DNA of 64,000 nt. Source: Terrirubrum flagellatum. GTDB lineage: Bacteria; Pseudomonadota; Alphaproteobacteria; Rhizobiales; Beijerinckiaceae. The notes beneath the pieces are model-generated. The model worked only from the letters and a program-made list of their open reading frames with translations. It ran no database searches and was not told the DNA's origin. Positions 54,490 to 63,965 of this stretch are shown piece by piece. The DNA is taken from positions 3,410,001 through 3,474,000 of the forward strand of contig NZ_CP091851.1 in assembly GCF_022059845.1 (NCBI RefSeq), given 5' to 3'. Position numbers and translations under genes: made by a program. Numbering within the stretch: position 1 is the stretch's first letter; each line of letters begins with the position of its first letter.

Positions 54490-55838
54490 GCGGCTTTCTC
54501 CAGAATCTTCGCGTTCGCGGACGGACGATCGCCGGGATCGCCGCCTTGCGCGCGGACATGCTTGCAGATTTGCGCGGGATCGATGCGGCGCAGTGTTGTT
54601 CCCGATTGCGCCGACAGAGCCGCAGCGACGCCCGCCGCATGACCCATGGACATGCAGGGCGGAATCTCGCGTGACATCTTCTGGGCCGCTTCCGTCGCCG
54701 AATAGTGCCTGCCGGCGACAACGAGGCCGTCAACTTCCTTCGGCAGCATCGAGCGATAGGGCGTATAGTAATCGCGGCCGCGCGCCACCGTGTCGGTGAA
54801 ATGCACGCGATCCATCACATCGTCCTTGGTGACGACATATTCGCCTTCAAGCAGGCGCGTCTGGCGAACACCAAGTTGCGGCGCCACATCGACGACGTAG
54901 CAGTTCTTGAAGCCCGGCATATTGGCGCGCACGAACTCGACAAGCGCATAGATGCGCTTGCGGCCTTCGAAATCGGCTTTTGTCTGATCTGCGACCTTGA
55001 TTCCGTCGAGGCCAATCATGTGCGGGCAATTGCACCAGACGATTCCCGGCAACGGCGTCTTCAGCCACCATTTATCCCAGGAGCCGCCCATCAAGCGCTT
55101 CGCCGCGCGATCAAGCTTCGCGAACTCTTCGGGATGCTCGTGAGAAAATCGCTCGGCCTCTTCCGTATCGACATTGCCAAGACGGAAAACGGTCGTGACG
55201 ATGTAGCTGCCGTCAGAGAATTTCGCGCCCGAAGCCGATGCGACATCGAGATCGCCGGTAGCGTCGATCACCGCCTCGGCCATGAGCGCCTGGCGACCTT
55301 CCTTCGTTTCGCAAACGACGCCGCGGATGCGGCCGTCCTGCACGATCGCCTTCGAGAACCAGGAATGCAGCCTGAGATTGACGCCTGCTTCTGCGATCAT
55401 CTCATTCGATACGCGCTTCCATCCGTCGGGATCGAAGGCGGCTGCCATGACGATCGGCGGCGGCTTCATCTGCGAGCGAAAATCGAACGCCCCCCAGCGC
55501 GCCCATTTGCGATAGAGAGCTTCGCTCGAACCGCGCTCGGCGATCGGCGGATACATGCAGAGATCGAGCTTCGCCATGCGCTCGATCATCTCCATGCAGG
55601 AACCGGTGACCGTCACCTCGTCACCGTTGTGCATGTCGTCCAGCACCAGCACCATTCCGCCGGACGCGAGGCCGCCGAGATAGGGATAGCGCTCGACGAG
55701 CGTCACCGACGCGCCCATCCGCCGTGCGGCGATCGCTGCGGAAAAGCCGGCCGGGCCGCCGCCCACCACCAGAACGTCCGACCGCGATACGATCTTCGCG
55801 GAGCCGGGAGTTTCCTGAATCAGGTCATGATCAGTCAT
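54486..55838 (-). CDS. FAD-dependent oxidoreductase (FAD_oxidored family)
   Basis: The 450-residue protein has a Rossmann FAD motif VVGGGPAGFSAAIAARR at about 25-41 and the family phrase ERYPYLGGLASGGMV. A second nucleotide-related region reads VDGLVVAGRHYSATEAAQK, followed by GHAAGVAAALSA near the C-terminus, which closes the FAD site. The family includes enzymes acting on organic acids or sugars and is poorly characterised. It sits between the permease gene (33 nt gap) and the CoA-transferase (ATGA overlap). A ferredoxin encoded in the same operon is a likely electron partner. Reaction unknown. Confidence 0.8.
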   Translation of the reverse strand: MTDHDLIQETPGSAKIVSRSDVLVVGGGPAGFSAAIAARRMGASVTLVERYPYLGGLASGGMVLVLDDMHNGDEVTVTGSCMEMIERMAKLDLCMYPPIAERGSSEALYRKWARWGAFDFRSQMKPPPIVMAAAFDPDGWKRVSNEMIAEAGVNLRLHSWFSKAIVQDGRIRGVVCETKEGRQALMAEAVIDATGDLDVASASGAKFSDGSYIVTTVFRLGNVDTEEAERFSHEHPEEFAKLDRAAKRLMGGSWDKWWLKTPLPGIVWCNCPHMIGLDGIKVADQTKADFEGRKRIYALVEFVRANMPGFKNCYVVDVAPQLGVRQTRLLEGEYVVTKDDVMDRVHFTDTVARGRDYYTPYRSMLPKEVDGLVVAGRHYSATEAAQKMSREIPPCMSMGHAAGVAAALSAQSGTTLRRIDPAQICKHVRAQGGDPGDRPSANAKILEKAA

Positions 55839-55871
55839 GCCATGCCTCTTGTCGGCCCTAAAAATTGAATT

Positions 55872-56699
55872 TCAATGCGCCGCCGGCGGCTGCCAGCGCA
55901 CGACGAGACGCTCAATGAGCGTAATCGCCAGGAAGAACAGAACGGAGAAGCTCGATCCGACGACGACCGTCGCATAGAGCAGCGCCGAGTCGAACGCGTA
56001 CATCGCCTGGATGATCAACGCGCCAATGCCAACGGTCGATCCGATCCATTCCGCGACGATCGCGCCGATCACAGCGGTCGACGCCGCGATCTTCAGCGCC
56101 GAGAAAAGATAGGGCAGCGAGTTCTGCAGGCGCAGCTTGAAGAACACTTCCGTCTTCGAGGCCGACAATACGCGCATCAGCTCCATCGCTTGCGGATTCA
56201 CCGACTCCAGTCCGCGCACCATGTTCACGAGAGTCGGAAAGAAACAGATGAGCGCCGCGATCGCGATCTTCGGCTCCATGCCATTGCCAAGCAGCAGCAC
56301 CAGGATCGGCGCCTTCGCCACCACCGGAATGGTGTTGAAGATCACGACAACAGGGAAGAAGGCCTGTTCCAGCGACTTCTTGTGAACGAAAGTCGTCGCG
56401 ATCAGGATGGCGACAATGTTGCCGAGCAGAAATCCCGATATCGCCTCGATCGCTGTCGGCAAAAGATTCGCCATTAGCTTGGGAAAATCGGTGTAGAGCC
56501 GGGCAACCACGTCGAAAGGCGACGGCGCCACGAAAGGCGGCACCTTGAGCACATAGACGAGCGCGGCCCAGATCGCGAGAAAGGCGAGAATGCCTGCGGC
56601 CGGCAGGAGCCACCGCCTCAGCTTCTCGCGCGATTGATGGGCGCGGAATTCAGCCTCGGCTTCGGCGACGCCGGGAGCGGCGACAGCAATGTCGGTCAC
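55872..56699 (-). CDS. ABC permease, SsuC/TauC type
   Basis: The 275-residue protein has a cytoplasmic N-terminus of about 35 residues, six spans and the EAA-like loop MRVLSASKTEVFFKLRLQ. The block LYTDFPKLMANLLPTAIEAI typical of sulfonate/nitrate/taurine permeases precedes the core. It starts 3 nt after the ATPase stop. Both channel halves come from this one gene product as a homodimer. Confidence 0.9.
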   Translation of the reverse strand: MTDIAVAAPGVAEAEAEFRAHQSREKLRRWLLPAAGILAFLAIWAALVYVLKVPPFVAPSPFDVVARLYTDFPKLMANLLPTAIEAISGFLLGNIVAILIATTFVHKKSLEQAFFPVVVIFNTIPVVAKAPILVLLLGNGMEPKIAIAALICFFPTLVNMVRGLESVNPQAMELMRVLSASKTEVFFKLRLQNSLPYLFSALKIAASTAVIGAIVAEWIGSTVGIGALIIQAMYAFDSALLYATVVVGSSFSVLFFLAITLIERLVVRWQPPAAH

Positions 56700-56702
56700 G
56701 GC

Positions 56703-57479
56703 TCAGGCCTCCAGAGCGCGGCGCAAACGGGCCGCCATTTGGACGAATTCCGGCGTTTCGCGGATGGCGAGCGTCCGGTCGCGCGGGAGATCAATGGCGA
56801 CCTGCTCGCGGACGCGGCCGGGATTGGCCGCGAGCACCAGCACGGACTCGCCGAGGAACACAGACTCATAGACAGAATGAGTCACGAACAGGATCGTCGT
56901 GCGCGTCTCCTGCCAGATGCGGCGTAATTCCTCGTTAAGCCGGTCGCGCGTAATTTCATCGAGTGCGCCGAACGGCTCGTCCATCAGCAGCATGCGCGGG
57001 CCGGACACGAGGGCGCGCGCGATCGAAACGCGCTGACGCATGCCGCCCGACAATTCATGGGGATAGGAGTTCTCCCATCCTTCCAGTCCGACGAGTTTCA
57101 GAAGTTCGCGCGGCGTCGGCGCGTTCTTCGGCGCCTGCTTGGCGCCGCCGCCGACTTCGAGCGGCAATTCGACATTCTCAATCGCCGTGCGCCATGGCAG
57201 CAGCGCCGCATCCTGGAACACGAAACCCAGCGCGCGATCGCGCCTCGCCTCCTCCGGCGACTGGCCGAGCACAGCCATGCTGCCGCCCGAGGGCGACACG
57301 AGATCGGCGACGACGCGCAGCAAGGTCGACTTGCCACAGCCGGAGGGGCCCAGCAGCGCCAGGAATCCGCCGCGAGTCACCGAGAAGGAGACGTTTTCGA
57401 GCGCCGTCACCGTGCGGCGCTCGGTGACGAAGCGCACGGTGACATTACGGCATTCGACAGCGTTCGACATCGCGTGCAT
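56703..57479 (-). CDS. ABC ATPase, SsuB/TauB type
   Basis: The 258-residue protein has Walker A GPSGCGKST, Q-loop FQDAALLPW, signature LSGGMRQR, Walker B LLMDEPFGALDE and switch VTHSVYESVF. The start may be ATG 57479 or ATG 57470; neither has a strong ribosome site. It follows the binding-protein gene by 22 nt and is coupled to the permease. This set serves small aromatic or aliphatic acids and sulfonates in many bacteria. Confidence 0.9.
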   Translation of the reverse strand: MHAMSNAVECRNVTVRFVTERRTVTALENVSFSVTRGGFLALLGPSGCGKSTLLRVVADLVSPSGGSMAVLGQSPEEARRDRALGFVFQDAALLPWRTAIENVELPLEVGGGAKQAPKNAPTPRELLKLVGLEGWENSYPHELSGGMRQRVSIARALVSGPRMLLMDEPFGALDEITRDRLNEELRRIWQETRTTILFVTHSVYESVFLGESVLVLAANPGRVREQVAIDLPRDRTLAIRETPEFVQMAARLRRALEA

Positions 57480-57501
57480 CGCGCTGGCCCGCTTTGTTCG
57501 C

Positions 57502-58524
57502 TCAGCCGATCTTCGGCCGGCCAGCTTCGGTCATCTTGAGGATGTCGAGCGTCATCACCTCGTCGACCTTCGGCGTGCGTTTGGTGAACTGCTTGAGCTG
57601 ATCGTGCAGATCGATCTGCTCCTGCCAGATTGCGCGATCCATCGTGCCCCAGCCATTCGCCCTGGTCGCGGCGCCGAACGAATATTTGAGCTGGGTTTCA
57701 GCCGCCTCCAGCTCGTCTTCCTTCTTGAGATTGGGGAATTCCTTCACGAGAAAATCGACCGCCTTCTCGCGATTGTTATAGGCGTATTCCCAGCCTTTCG
57801 CGGTCGCGCGCACGAATTTCGCCAGCACGTCGGCCTTGGTCTGGATGGTCTGATTGGTCGCGTAGTAGGGCAGCGCATAGAGCTTCACGCCGGTATCCCA
57901 GAGACGCATGTCGACTCGCTGGTCGCCCAGAACCCTCAGCGCCGACGTGTTCGTCTGCCAGCCGGTGAAGCAGTCGACCTGCCCCGTCATGAGCGGCGTC
58001 ATGTCTGCGCCCGACGTCACGATCGTGACCTGGCTCTCGGGAATGTTGTTCTTGGCGAGCAGCGCGCGCAGCAGAATGACGCCCGTCGCCTGGATGCCGA
58101 CCTTCTTGCCGATGAGATCCTTGGGCTCGCGGATCGGGTTTTTCTTCAACGAGAAGAAAGCGTAGGGGTGCTCGGCGCAACCCACCGCAAAGCACTTGAT
58201 CGGCAGATCCTGCGACGCCGCAAGCATCAGGGACGGGCTCGACGAAACCTGGCCAATCTCGAACTTGCCAGAGGCGACGATCGCGACGCCATCGATGCTG
58301 GGGCCGCCGGGCTGAATCCGCAGTTCGACGCCTTCAGCATCGTAGTAGCCCATCGCCTTGGCGCAGATTTCGCCAAGCTGATTGCCCGAGAACAGCCAGC
58401 CAAGCTGGAGATTGACCACAGGCTTGCCCTGCGCGTTGACGCCCACACTCGCCAAGGGGCCGGCGGCGGCGGCAGCGGTGCCTGCTGCACCAAGCTTCAA
58501 GACATCACGACGATCGAATGGCAT
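57502..58524 (-). CDS. ABC substrate-binding protein, SsuA/NMT1-like, Tat-exported
   Basis: The 340-residue protein starts at ATG 58524 after AGGAGG. The N-terminus is a twin-arginine signal, DRRDVLKLGAAGTAAAAAG. The mature protein belongs to the NMT1/THI5-SsuA group: VNLQLGWLFSGNQLGEICAK at the start, then PSIDGVAIVASGKFEIG and DLIGKKVGIQATG. Members bind taurine, alkanesulfonates, pyrimidine or aromatic acids. It is the first gene of the seven-gene leftward operon and diverges from a LysR gene. Confidence 0.86.
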   Translation of the reverse strand: MPFDRRDVLKLGAAGTAAAAAGPLASVGVNAQGKPVVNLQLGWLFSGNQLGEICAKAMGYYDAEGVELRIQPGGPSIDGVAIVASGKFEIGQVSSSPSLMLAASQDLPIKCFAVGCAEHPYAFFSLKKNPIREPKDLIGKKVGIQATGVILLRALLAKNNIPESQVTIVTSGADMTPLMTGQVDCFTGWQTNTSALRVLGDQRVDMRLWDTGVKLYALPYYATNQTIQTKADVLAKFVRATAKGWEYAYNNREKAVDFLVKEFPNLKKEDELEAAETQLKYSFGAATRANGWGTMDRAIWQEQIDLHDQLKQFTKRTPKVDEVMTLDILKMTEAGRPKIG

Positions 58525-58538
58525 GTCGAATCCTCCTC

Positions 58539-58555
58539 TTGACCCGGCCGGTCAA
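58539..58555. promoter_or_regulatory. Inverted repeat at the start of the SsuA-type operon
   Basis: TTGACC and GGTCAA flank a 5-nt GC centre, 14 nt upstream of the binding-protein ATG and adjacent to its AGGAGG site. It may be an operator or a 5'-leader hairpin; its position so near the start favours repression of initiation. Confidence 0.4.
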
Positions 58556-58598
58556 CGCTCCCCCGTCGACTCAAATATCCTGTCACGTCCCGCGCTCT

Positions 58599-58617
58599 CG
58601 AAAAGAATAGATTTTCG
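58599..58617. promoter_or_regulatory. Candidate LysR-type binding site in the divergent gap
   Basis: CGAAAA and TTTTCG flank a 7-nt A/T-rich spacer. It lies between the divergent LysR gene and the operon it most likely controls, the usual place for a LysR regulatory box. Confidence 0.4.
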
Positions 58618-58662
58618 CCTTTGGCGATGCCAGAATTAGAGCACTGCACAGGAAATGCCCCG

Positions 58663-59619
58663 ATGCATGCCGCGGTTTTGCGCTATTTCCTACAAGTTGC
58701 GCGCGACGGGTCGATACGGGGCGCGGCCGAGCGGCTGAACGTCGCCTCGTCCGCCGTGAACCGGCAGATCCTCCGGCTGGAGGACGAATTGGGCGTGACG
58801 CTTTTCGAGCGGGTGCGCAACGGCGTGCGCCTGACCGACGCCGGCCAGATATTGCTCGTCCATATCAGGCAGACCTTCGCCGATTTCGATCGCGCGAAGG
58901 CCGAGATCGCCAATATCAGCGGCGGGCTGACCGGCCATGTGCGCATCGTGTGCCTGGAATCGCTGGCGGTGCGCTTCATGCCTGAGGTGGTGGGCGAGCT
59001 CGCGGCTGCGCATCCTGGCCTGACGTTGTCGGTGATCGTCGTCGATCCCAATCAGGGCCCCGAGGAACTGCGCGCCGGGCGCGCGGATTTCGGCATCCTG
59101 TTCGTCGACCGTCGCCATCGCGACATCGATGTGCGCGAAAGCTTCATCACGGCGATCGGCGCGGTGATGCGGCCGGATCATCCGCTGGCGCGGCGCAAAT
59201 TGCTGACGCTGACGGATTGCGCCGACTATCCTGTCCTGACGCTACATGATCGCTGGCTGATCGACGCGATCATGGCGACGGAATTCGCGCGATCCGGCGC
59301 GACCTTCAATGCGCGCATCATCTCGAATTCGATCGACCTGATGCGGCAAATGATTCTTGCCGGGCTCGGCATCGGCTTTTTCACGCCTATCGGCTTTCTC
59401 GAAGAGATCGCGCGCAAGGAGCTCGCGCATGTGCCGCTGGCCGAGCCTTGGCTGACGGACAGCGAAGTCGGCATTCTGACGCCGCGCGGCAAGCAACTCT
59501 CGGCGCAAGCGCGCGTGGCGCTCGAATTCGTGCAAGGCAAACTGCGCAAGCTGGGCGGCCGGCTGCCGCCCGCGGTGATCGTCGGGCGCGTTCGGCGCAT
59601 TACGCGCCAGAAGAAATAA
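58663..59619 (+). CDS. LysR-family transcriptional regulator
   Basis: I prefer ATG 58663 (318 residues), just ahead of the helix-turn-helix SIRGAAERLNVASSAVNRQI; ATG 58627 is an alternative that adds 12 residues. The winged-helix part continues with LEDELGVTLFERVRNGVRLT. Residues about 95-300 are the effector domain. Divergence from the SsuA-type operon and the inverted repeat between them suggest that it regulates import and catabolism of that substrate. Confidence 0.86.
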   Translation: MHAAVLRYFLQVARDGSIRGAAERLNVASSAVNRQILRLEDELGVTLFERVRNGVRLTDAGQILLVHIRQTFADFDRAKAEIANISGGLTGHVRIVCLESLAVRFMPEVVGELAAAHPGLTLSVIVVDPNQGPEELRAGRADFGILFVDRRHRDIDVRESFITAIGAVMRPDHPLARRKLLTLTDCADYPVLTLHDRWLIDAIMATEFARSGATFNARIISNSIDLMRQMILAGLGIGFFTPIGFLEEIARKELAHVPLAEPWLTDSEVGILTPRGKQLSAQARVALEFVQGKLRKLGGRLPPAVIVGRVRRITRQKK

Positions 59620-59693
59620 CCACACCGAGCTTTTGCGAACTTGCAGGCGCGAAGCCTGGACTGTTCAATGACGCATCAATCTGGAGATCAGCA

Positions 59694-60155
59694 ATGACGC
59701 CCGAAGAAAAACTCGCGGAGATGGGTCTGTCGCTTTCGGACCCGATGGTTCCCGTCGCCAATTATGTGCGCTTCAAGCGCGTTGGCGATCTCGCTTATCT
59801 CTCGGGCGAAGGACCTCGCCGCCCGGATGGCAGCCATATCACCGGCAAAGTCGGCGCGACGGTGACAGCGAAAGAGGCCTATGAGCACGCGAAGATCACC
59901 GGGCTTGGGCTGCTCGCTTCAGCGAAAGCGGCCGCCGGCGGCGATCTCGGCAAGGTGGAATTTCTCAAGCTGCTCGGCATGGTCAATGCGACGCCAGATT
60001 TCGAGGATCATCCTTTCGTGATCAATGGCTGTTCGGATTTGCTTGTCGCGGTGCTGGGTGATCGCGGGCGCCATGCGCGCTCGGCGGTCGGCATGGGATC
60101 GCTGCCGAAGCAGATCACCGTCGAGATCGAGGCGATTATCCGCATCCATCCCTGA
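59694..60155 (+). CDS. RidA/YjgF-family protein
   Basis: ATG 59694 (153 residues) follows GGAGATC; upstream codons in the open frame overlap the LysR gene. The family phrase YLSGEGP near 35-41 and the C-terminal HARSAVGMGSLPKQITVEIE are clear; R129 corresponds to the conserved arginine that binds the carboxylate of enamine/imine substrates. RidA proteins hydrolyse reactive 2-aminoacrylate-type intermediates, while relatives act in catabolic pathways. It lies 74 nt after LysR and 6 nt from the convergent ATPase gene. Confidence 0.86.
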   Translation: MTPEEKLAEMGLSLSDPMVPVANYVRFKRVGDLAYLSGEGPRRPDGSHITGKVGATVTAKEAYEHAKITGLGLLASAKAAAGGDLGKVEFLKLLGMVNATPDFEDHPFVINGCSDLLVAVLGDRGRHARSAVGMGSLPKQITVEIEAIIRIHP

Positions 60156-60161
60156 CGGCGA

Positions 60162-61130
60162 TCAGCCGCGGAAATGGCAAGCGACGCTGCGCGCGTCGCC
60201 GACATCGCGCAACAGCGGCGTCTCGAGCTTGCATTTTTCCTTCGCGATTGGGCAGCGCGTATGAAAGGCGCAGCCCGATGGCGGATTGAGCGGACTCGGC
60301 ACGTCGCCTTCGAGGACGAAGCTGCGGCCGCGCCGCTTTGGATCAGGCATCGGAGCAGCGGCCAATAACGCCTCCGTGTAAGGATGCAGCGGCGTCGAAA
60401 ACAGCGCTTCGGTTTCGGCGACTTCGACAATCTTGCCGAGATACATCACGGCGACGCGATGGCCGATATGCTCGACCACGCCGAGATCGTGCGAGATGAA
60501 GAGATAGGCGAGACCGAGGCTGTCCTGCAGCTCGAGCAGGAGGTTCAGAACCTGCGCCTGCACGGACACGTCAAGCGCCGAAACGGGCTCGTCGGCGACA
60601 ATCAGATCGGGCGACACCGACAGCGCACGCGCAATGCCGAGCCGCTGCCGTTGGCCGCCCGAAAATTCAAATGGCAACTTGCGCATGGCGTCGGGCCGCA
60701 GGCCGACGCGTTCGAAGAGACTTGCGATGCGCGCATCACGTTCACCGCGCGGCAATGTTTCATAATTCTCCAGCGGCTCGGCGACGATTTCGCCAGCGGT
60801 CAGACGCGGATTGAGCGACGCATAAGGATCCTGAAAGACCATCTGCACGCGCCGGCGATGCGCGCGCAATTGGGATGGCGACAGCGAGGCGATATCAGCG
60901 CCATCGACCATGATCCGCCCGTCGGTCGGCGCCATGAGCCGCAAGATTAGGCGCCCGACCGTCGATTTCCCGCATCCGGATTCGCCGACAAGGCATAGCG
61001 TCTCGCCGCGCGCGATGGTGAAGGACACGCCATCGACCGCCTTCACATGGGCGACCGCGCGACGCAGCAATCCGCGCTCGACGGGAAAATGCTTCTTCAA
61101 TCCCTGAACATCGAGAATCGCCGCCGTCAT
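60162..61130 (-). CDS. ABC ATPase, DppF type
   Basis: ATG 61130 (322 residues) overlaps the DppD-type stop (ATGA); the longer frame is a shadow. Motifs: Walker [11 protein letters not shown]-loop [11 protein letters not shown], signature FSGGQRQR, Walker [13 protein letters not shown], switch SHDLGVV. The C-terminal oligopeptide-ABC motif with [14 protein letters not shown] is present and may hold an iron-sulfur site as in some relatives. It is the last gene of the leftward transporter operon. Confidence 0.9.
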   Translation of the reverse strand: MTAAILDVQGLKKHFPVERGLLRRAVAHVKAVDGVSFTIARGETLCLVGESGCGKSTVGRLILRLMAPTDGRIMVDGADIASLSPSQLRAHRRRVQMVFQDPYASLNPRLTAGEIVAEPLENYETLPRGERDARIASLFERVGLRPDAMRKLPFEFSGGQRQRLGIARALSVSPDLIVADEPVSALDVSVQAQVLNLLLELQDSLGLAYLFISHDLGVVEHIGHRVAVMYLGKIVEVAETEALFSTPLHPYTEALLAAAPMPDPKRRGRSFVLEGDVPSPLNPPSGCAFHTRCPIAKEKCKLETPLLRDVGDARSVACHFRG

Positions 61131-62116
61131 GCCGCGACAAGCTCCGCGCGATGACAGGCGACGATATGCTTTGATTCCAACGCTCGCAGTTCCGGCGCTT
61201 CGGCCCGGCAACGGTCGATCGCCATCGGGCAGCGCGGCGCGAAGGCGCAGCCGACAATGGGTTCACGAAGAGAGGGAACGATGCCGGCGATCTCGTTCAA
61301 TCGTCCTCGCCTCTTGCCCTTGTGCATGCGCGGCAGCGACGCCATCAGCCCGCGGGTGTAGGGGTGCAGCGGCCGCTCGAACAAATCCTCGACCAGCGCC
61401 TCCTCGACCTTGCGGCCGGCATAGACGACGACGACCCGATCGCAGGTTTCAGCGACGACGCCGAGGTCATGGGTGATGAGCACGACCGCCGTTCCCGTCC
61501 GCGACTGAAGATCGCGAATGAGCTTGAGAATCTGCGCCTGGATGGTGACGTCGAGCGCTGTTGTCGGCTCATCCGCAATCAGCAAACGCGGGCCGCAGGC
61601 CAGCGCCATGGCGATCATCGCACGCTGGCGCATGCCGCCGGAGAACTGGTGGGGATAATCGCGCACGCGTCGTTCGGGATCGGGAATGCGGACCAGGCGC
61701 AGCATCTCGACTGCGCGCGCTTCAGCCTCCTTCGCGCCAAGACCTTCATGGATGCGCACCGCTTCCGCGATCTGCTCGCCGATCGTGAACACCGGATTGA
61801 GCGAGGTCATCGGCTCCTGAAAAATCATCGCGATACTGTTGCCGCGAATGGCGCGCATCTCGGCTTCGCCGAGATTGACGAGATTGCGCCCCTCGAAAAG
61901 CACTTCGCCGCCGACGATCCGGCCGACCTTGTCGGGCAAAAGCCGCAGCACCGACAGGGCCGTGACGCTTTTGCCGCAACCGGATTCACCGACCACGGCG
62001 AGCGTCTCGCCAGCGCCGACATCAAATGACACGCCATCGACGGCGCGCGTCACGCCATCCGCATTGAAGAAATGCGTGCGCAGATCACGAATGGAAAGAA
62101 GCGGAGACTGCGTCAT
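61127..62116 (-). CDS. ABC ATPase, DppD type
   Basis: ATG 62116 (329 residues) lies 2 nt after the DppC-type stop. Motifs: Walker [11 protein letters not shown]-loop [11 protein letters not shown], signature FSGGMRQR, Walker [13 protein letters not shown], switch THDLGVV, and a C-terminal Cys motif [14 protein letters not shown]. It partners with DppF as a heterodimer; in this operon the two ATPases are separate proteins, unlike the two fused pairs at 8.8 and 43.8 kb. Confidence 0.9.
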   Translation of the reverse strand: MTQSPLLSIRDLRTHFFNADGVTRAVDGVSFDVGAGETLAVVGESGCGKSVTALSVLRLLPDKVGRIVGGEVLFEGRNLVNLGEAEMRAIRGNSIAMIFQEPMTSLNPVFTIGEQIAEAVRIHEGLGAKEAEARAVEMLRLVRIPDPERRVRDYPHQFSGGMRQRAMIAMALACGPRLLIADEPTTALDVTIQAQILKLIRDLQSRTGTAVVLITHDLGVVAETCDRVVVVYAGRKVEEALVEDLFERPLHPYTRGLMASLPRMHKGKRRGRLNEIAGIVPSLREPIVGCAFAPRCPMAIDRCRAEAPELRALESKHIVACHRAELVAA

Positions 62117-62118
62117 CG

Positions 62119-62994
62119 TCACATCCGGCGCGCCAGCCGGGGATCGAGATGGTCGCGCAAACCATCGCCAACGAGATTGATCGCAAGCACTACCAGCGCC
62201 AGCGCAGCGCCGGGATAAAGAATGGTCCATGGCGCGCGGCTGAGGAAATTGCGCGATTGCGCGATCATATTGCCCCAGCTTGGAATATCAGGCGGCGTGC
62301 CGGCGCCGAGGAACGACAAGGCGGACTCAACCAAAATCGCCGAAGCCGCGATGTAGGTCGCCTGCACAATCAGCGGCGCGATCGTGTTCGGCAGGATGTG
62401 CCGAATCAGAATCTTCGGCGTGCGCGTGCCGCCGGCGACAGCCGCATCGACATAGGCGCGTTCACGCACCGAGAGCACGACCGAGCGCACCAGCCGCACC
62501 ACGCGCGGAATCTCGGGGATTGCGATGGCGACGACGACTGTCGTCACGCTGGCGCGCACCAACGAAACCAGCGCGATGGCCAGCAGAATCGCGGGAATGG
62601 CCATCAGCCCGTCCATCACTCGCATCAGAATCGTATCGGCGATGCGGAAATATCCGGCGACAAGCCCGAGCAGTAGTCCGACGCCGACCGACGCGATGGC
62701 GACGGAAAGGCCGACCGCAAGCGACACGCGCGAGCCATAGATCGTCCTGGCATAAACGTCGCGCCCGAGGTGATCGGTGCCGAAGAGAAGGTCAGACGAT
62801 GGCGCCTGCAGGCGACGGGCCGGCGACGTGACCATGGGATCGCCCGCCAGCAACGGCGCGAAAAGCGCAATCGCGAGCATGACGAGTAGAGTCGCGACGC
62901 CGATCACAAGCGTCGGATTGCGGCGTGTGAAACGCCACGCGCTCTGAAGACGACGCGAGGGGGAGGGAGCGGTAGCGACCGCGACATCGCTCAT
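62119..62994 (-). CDS. ABC permease, DppC type
   Basis: The 291-residue protein has an N-terminal cytoplasmic part, then a first span ([21 protein letters not shown]), the DppC phrase [19 protein letters not shown] and the EAA loop [19 protein letters not shown]. It ends in [14 protein letters not shown]. The gap to the DppB-type gene is 3 nt. Confidence 0.9.
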   Translation of the reverse strand: MSDVAVATAPSPSRRLQSAWRFTRRNPTLVIGVATLLVMLAIALFAPLLAGDPMVTSPARRLQAPSSDLLFGTDHLGRDVYARTIYGSRVSLAVGLSVAIASVGVGLLLGLVAGYFRIADTILMRVMDGLMAIPAILLAIALVSLVRASVTTVVVAIAIPEIPRVVRLVRSVVLSVRERAYVDAAVAGGTRTPKILIRHILPNTIAPLIVQATYIAASAILVESALSFLGAGTPPDIPSWGNMIAQSRNFLSRAPWTILYPGAALALVVLAINLVGDGLRDHLDPRLARRM

Positions 62995-62997
62995 GCG

Positions 62998-63939
62998 TCA
63001 ATACCGGATGCGCGGGTCGAGCAGCGTGTAAGCAAGATCGACCAGGAGATTGATGGCGACATAGACGCCGGCGAAAACGAGGATCACACCCTGAATAATC
63101 GGGTAATCACGCTTTGAAATCGCATCGACGGTGAGCCGCCCGATGCCGGGAATATTGAACACGGTCTCGGTGATGACGACGCCCGAGATGAGCAGCGCAA
63201 CGCCAATGCCGATGATGGTCACGATGGGAACCGCGGCGTTCTTCAGCGCGTGCTTCATCAGCATCACCGGCTGGCTCACGCCCTTGGCGCGCGCGGTGCG
63301 CATATAATCTTCCGCCAGCACGTCGAGCATGCTGGCGCGCGTGATGCGCGCGATCAGCGCGACATAGGCGAGGCCGAGCGCGATCGAAGGCAGGATGAGA
63401 TGGCGCAGCCATTCCCACAAGCCGTCTGCGATCGGCTTGTAGCCCTGCACGGGCAGCCAGCGCAGATTGATCGAGAAGATATAGACGAGCACATATCCCA
63501 CGACGAAGACCGGCGCGGAGAAGCCGAGCACCGCGAAGCCCATTACGAGCCGATCGAATGCCGATCCGGCGCGCGCGGCCGAGAATACGCCGGCGACGAT
63601 TGCGAGCGACACTGCGACCAGCATGGTCATCACCGCAAGCGAGATCGTCGGCTCCATGCGCTGAAGAATCAGCGTCGCGACCGGCGTGTTCGAAAAGATC
63701 GAGATCCCGAGATCGCCCTGCAGGATGCGCCATCCCCAGCGGCCGAACTGGACCGCAAGCGCATCCTCAAGGCCGAGAAGCTTCCTGATCTGCGCGATCT
63801 GCGCTTCCGTCGCATTGTCGCCGGCGATGATCGCGGCGGGATCGCCCGGCGCGAGATGAAGCAGCATGAAGACGAACAACCCGACGATCGCGAGCACGAT
63901 CGCCGTCGATAATAGGCGGCGAACGATATAGGCGATCAT
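62998..63939 (-). CDS. ABC permease, DppB type
   Basis: The 313-residue protein begins MIAYIVRRLLSTAIVLAIVG, a standard DppB opening with no cleavable signal. About six spans and the EAA loop ARAKGVSQPVMLMKHALK are visible. It is the first gene of the operon inside the window. A strong hairpin precedes it, as in the uronate-cluster transporter, so a binding-protein gene is expected immediately beyond the right edge. Confidence 0.9.
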   Translation of the reverse strand: MIAYIVRRLLSTAIVLAIVGLFVFMLLHLAPGDPAAIIAGDNATEAQIAQIRKLLGLEDALAVQFGRWGWRILQGDLGISIFSNTPVATLILQRMEPTISLAVMTMLVAVSLAIVAGVFSAARAGSAFDRLVMGFAVLGFSAPVFVVGYVLVYIFSINLRWLPVQGYKPIADGLWEWLRHLILPSIALGLAYVALIARITRASMLDVLAEDYMRTARAKGVSQPVMLMKHALKNAAVPIVTIIGIGVALLISGVVITETVFNIPGIGRLTVDAISKRDYPIIQGVILVFAGVYVAINLLVDLAYTLLDPRIRY

Positions 63940-63941
63940 GA

Positions 63942-63965
63942 ATGGCCCGCGCTCCCGCGGGCCAT
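63942..63965 (-). promoter_or_regulatory. Strong hairpin upstream of the DppB-type gene
   Basis: A perfect 10-bp stem (ATGGCCCGCG at 63942-63951 and its complement at 63956-63965) encloses a 4-nt loop, 2 nt before the permease start codon. A leftward frame reaches a TGA at 63978-63976, which may be the end of the binding-protein gene. The arrangement matches that at 6639-6664. Confidence 0.6.
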
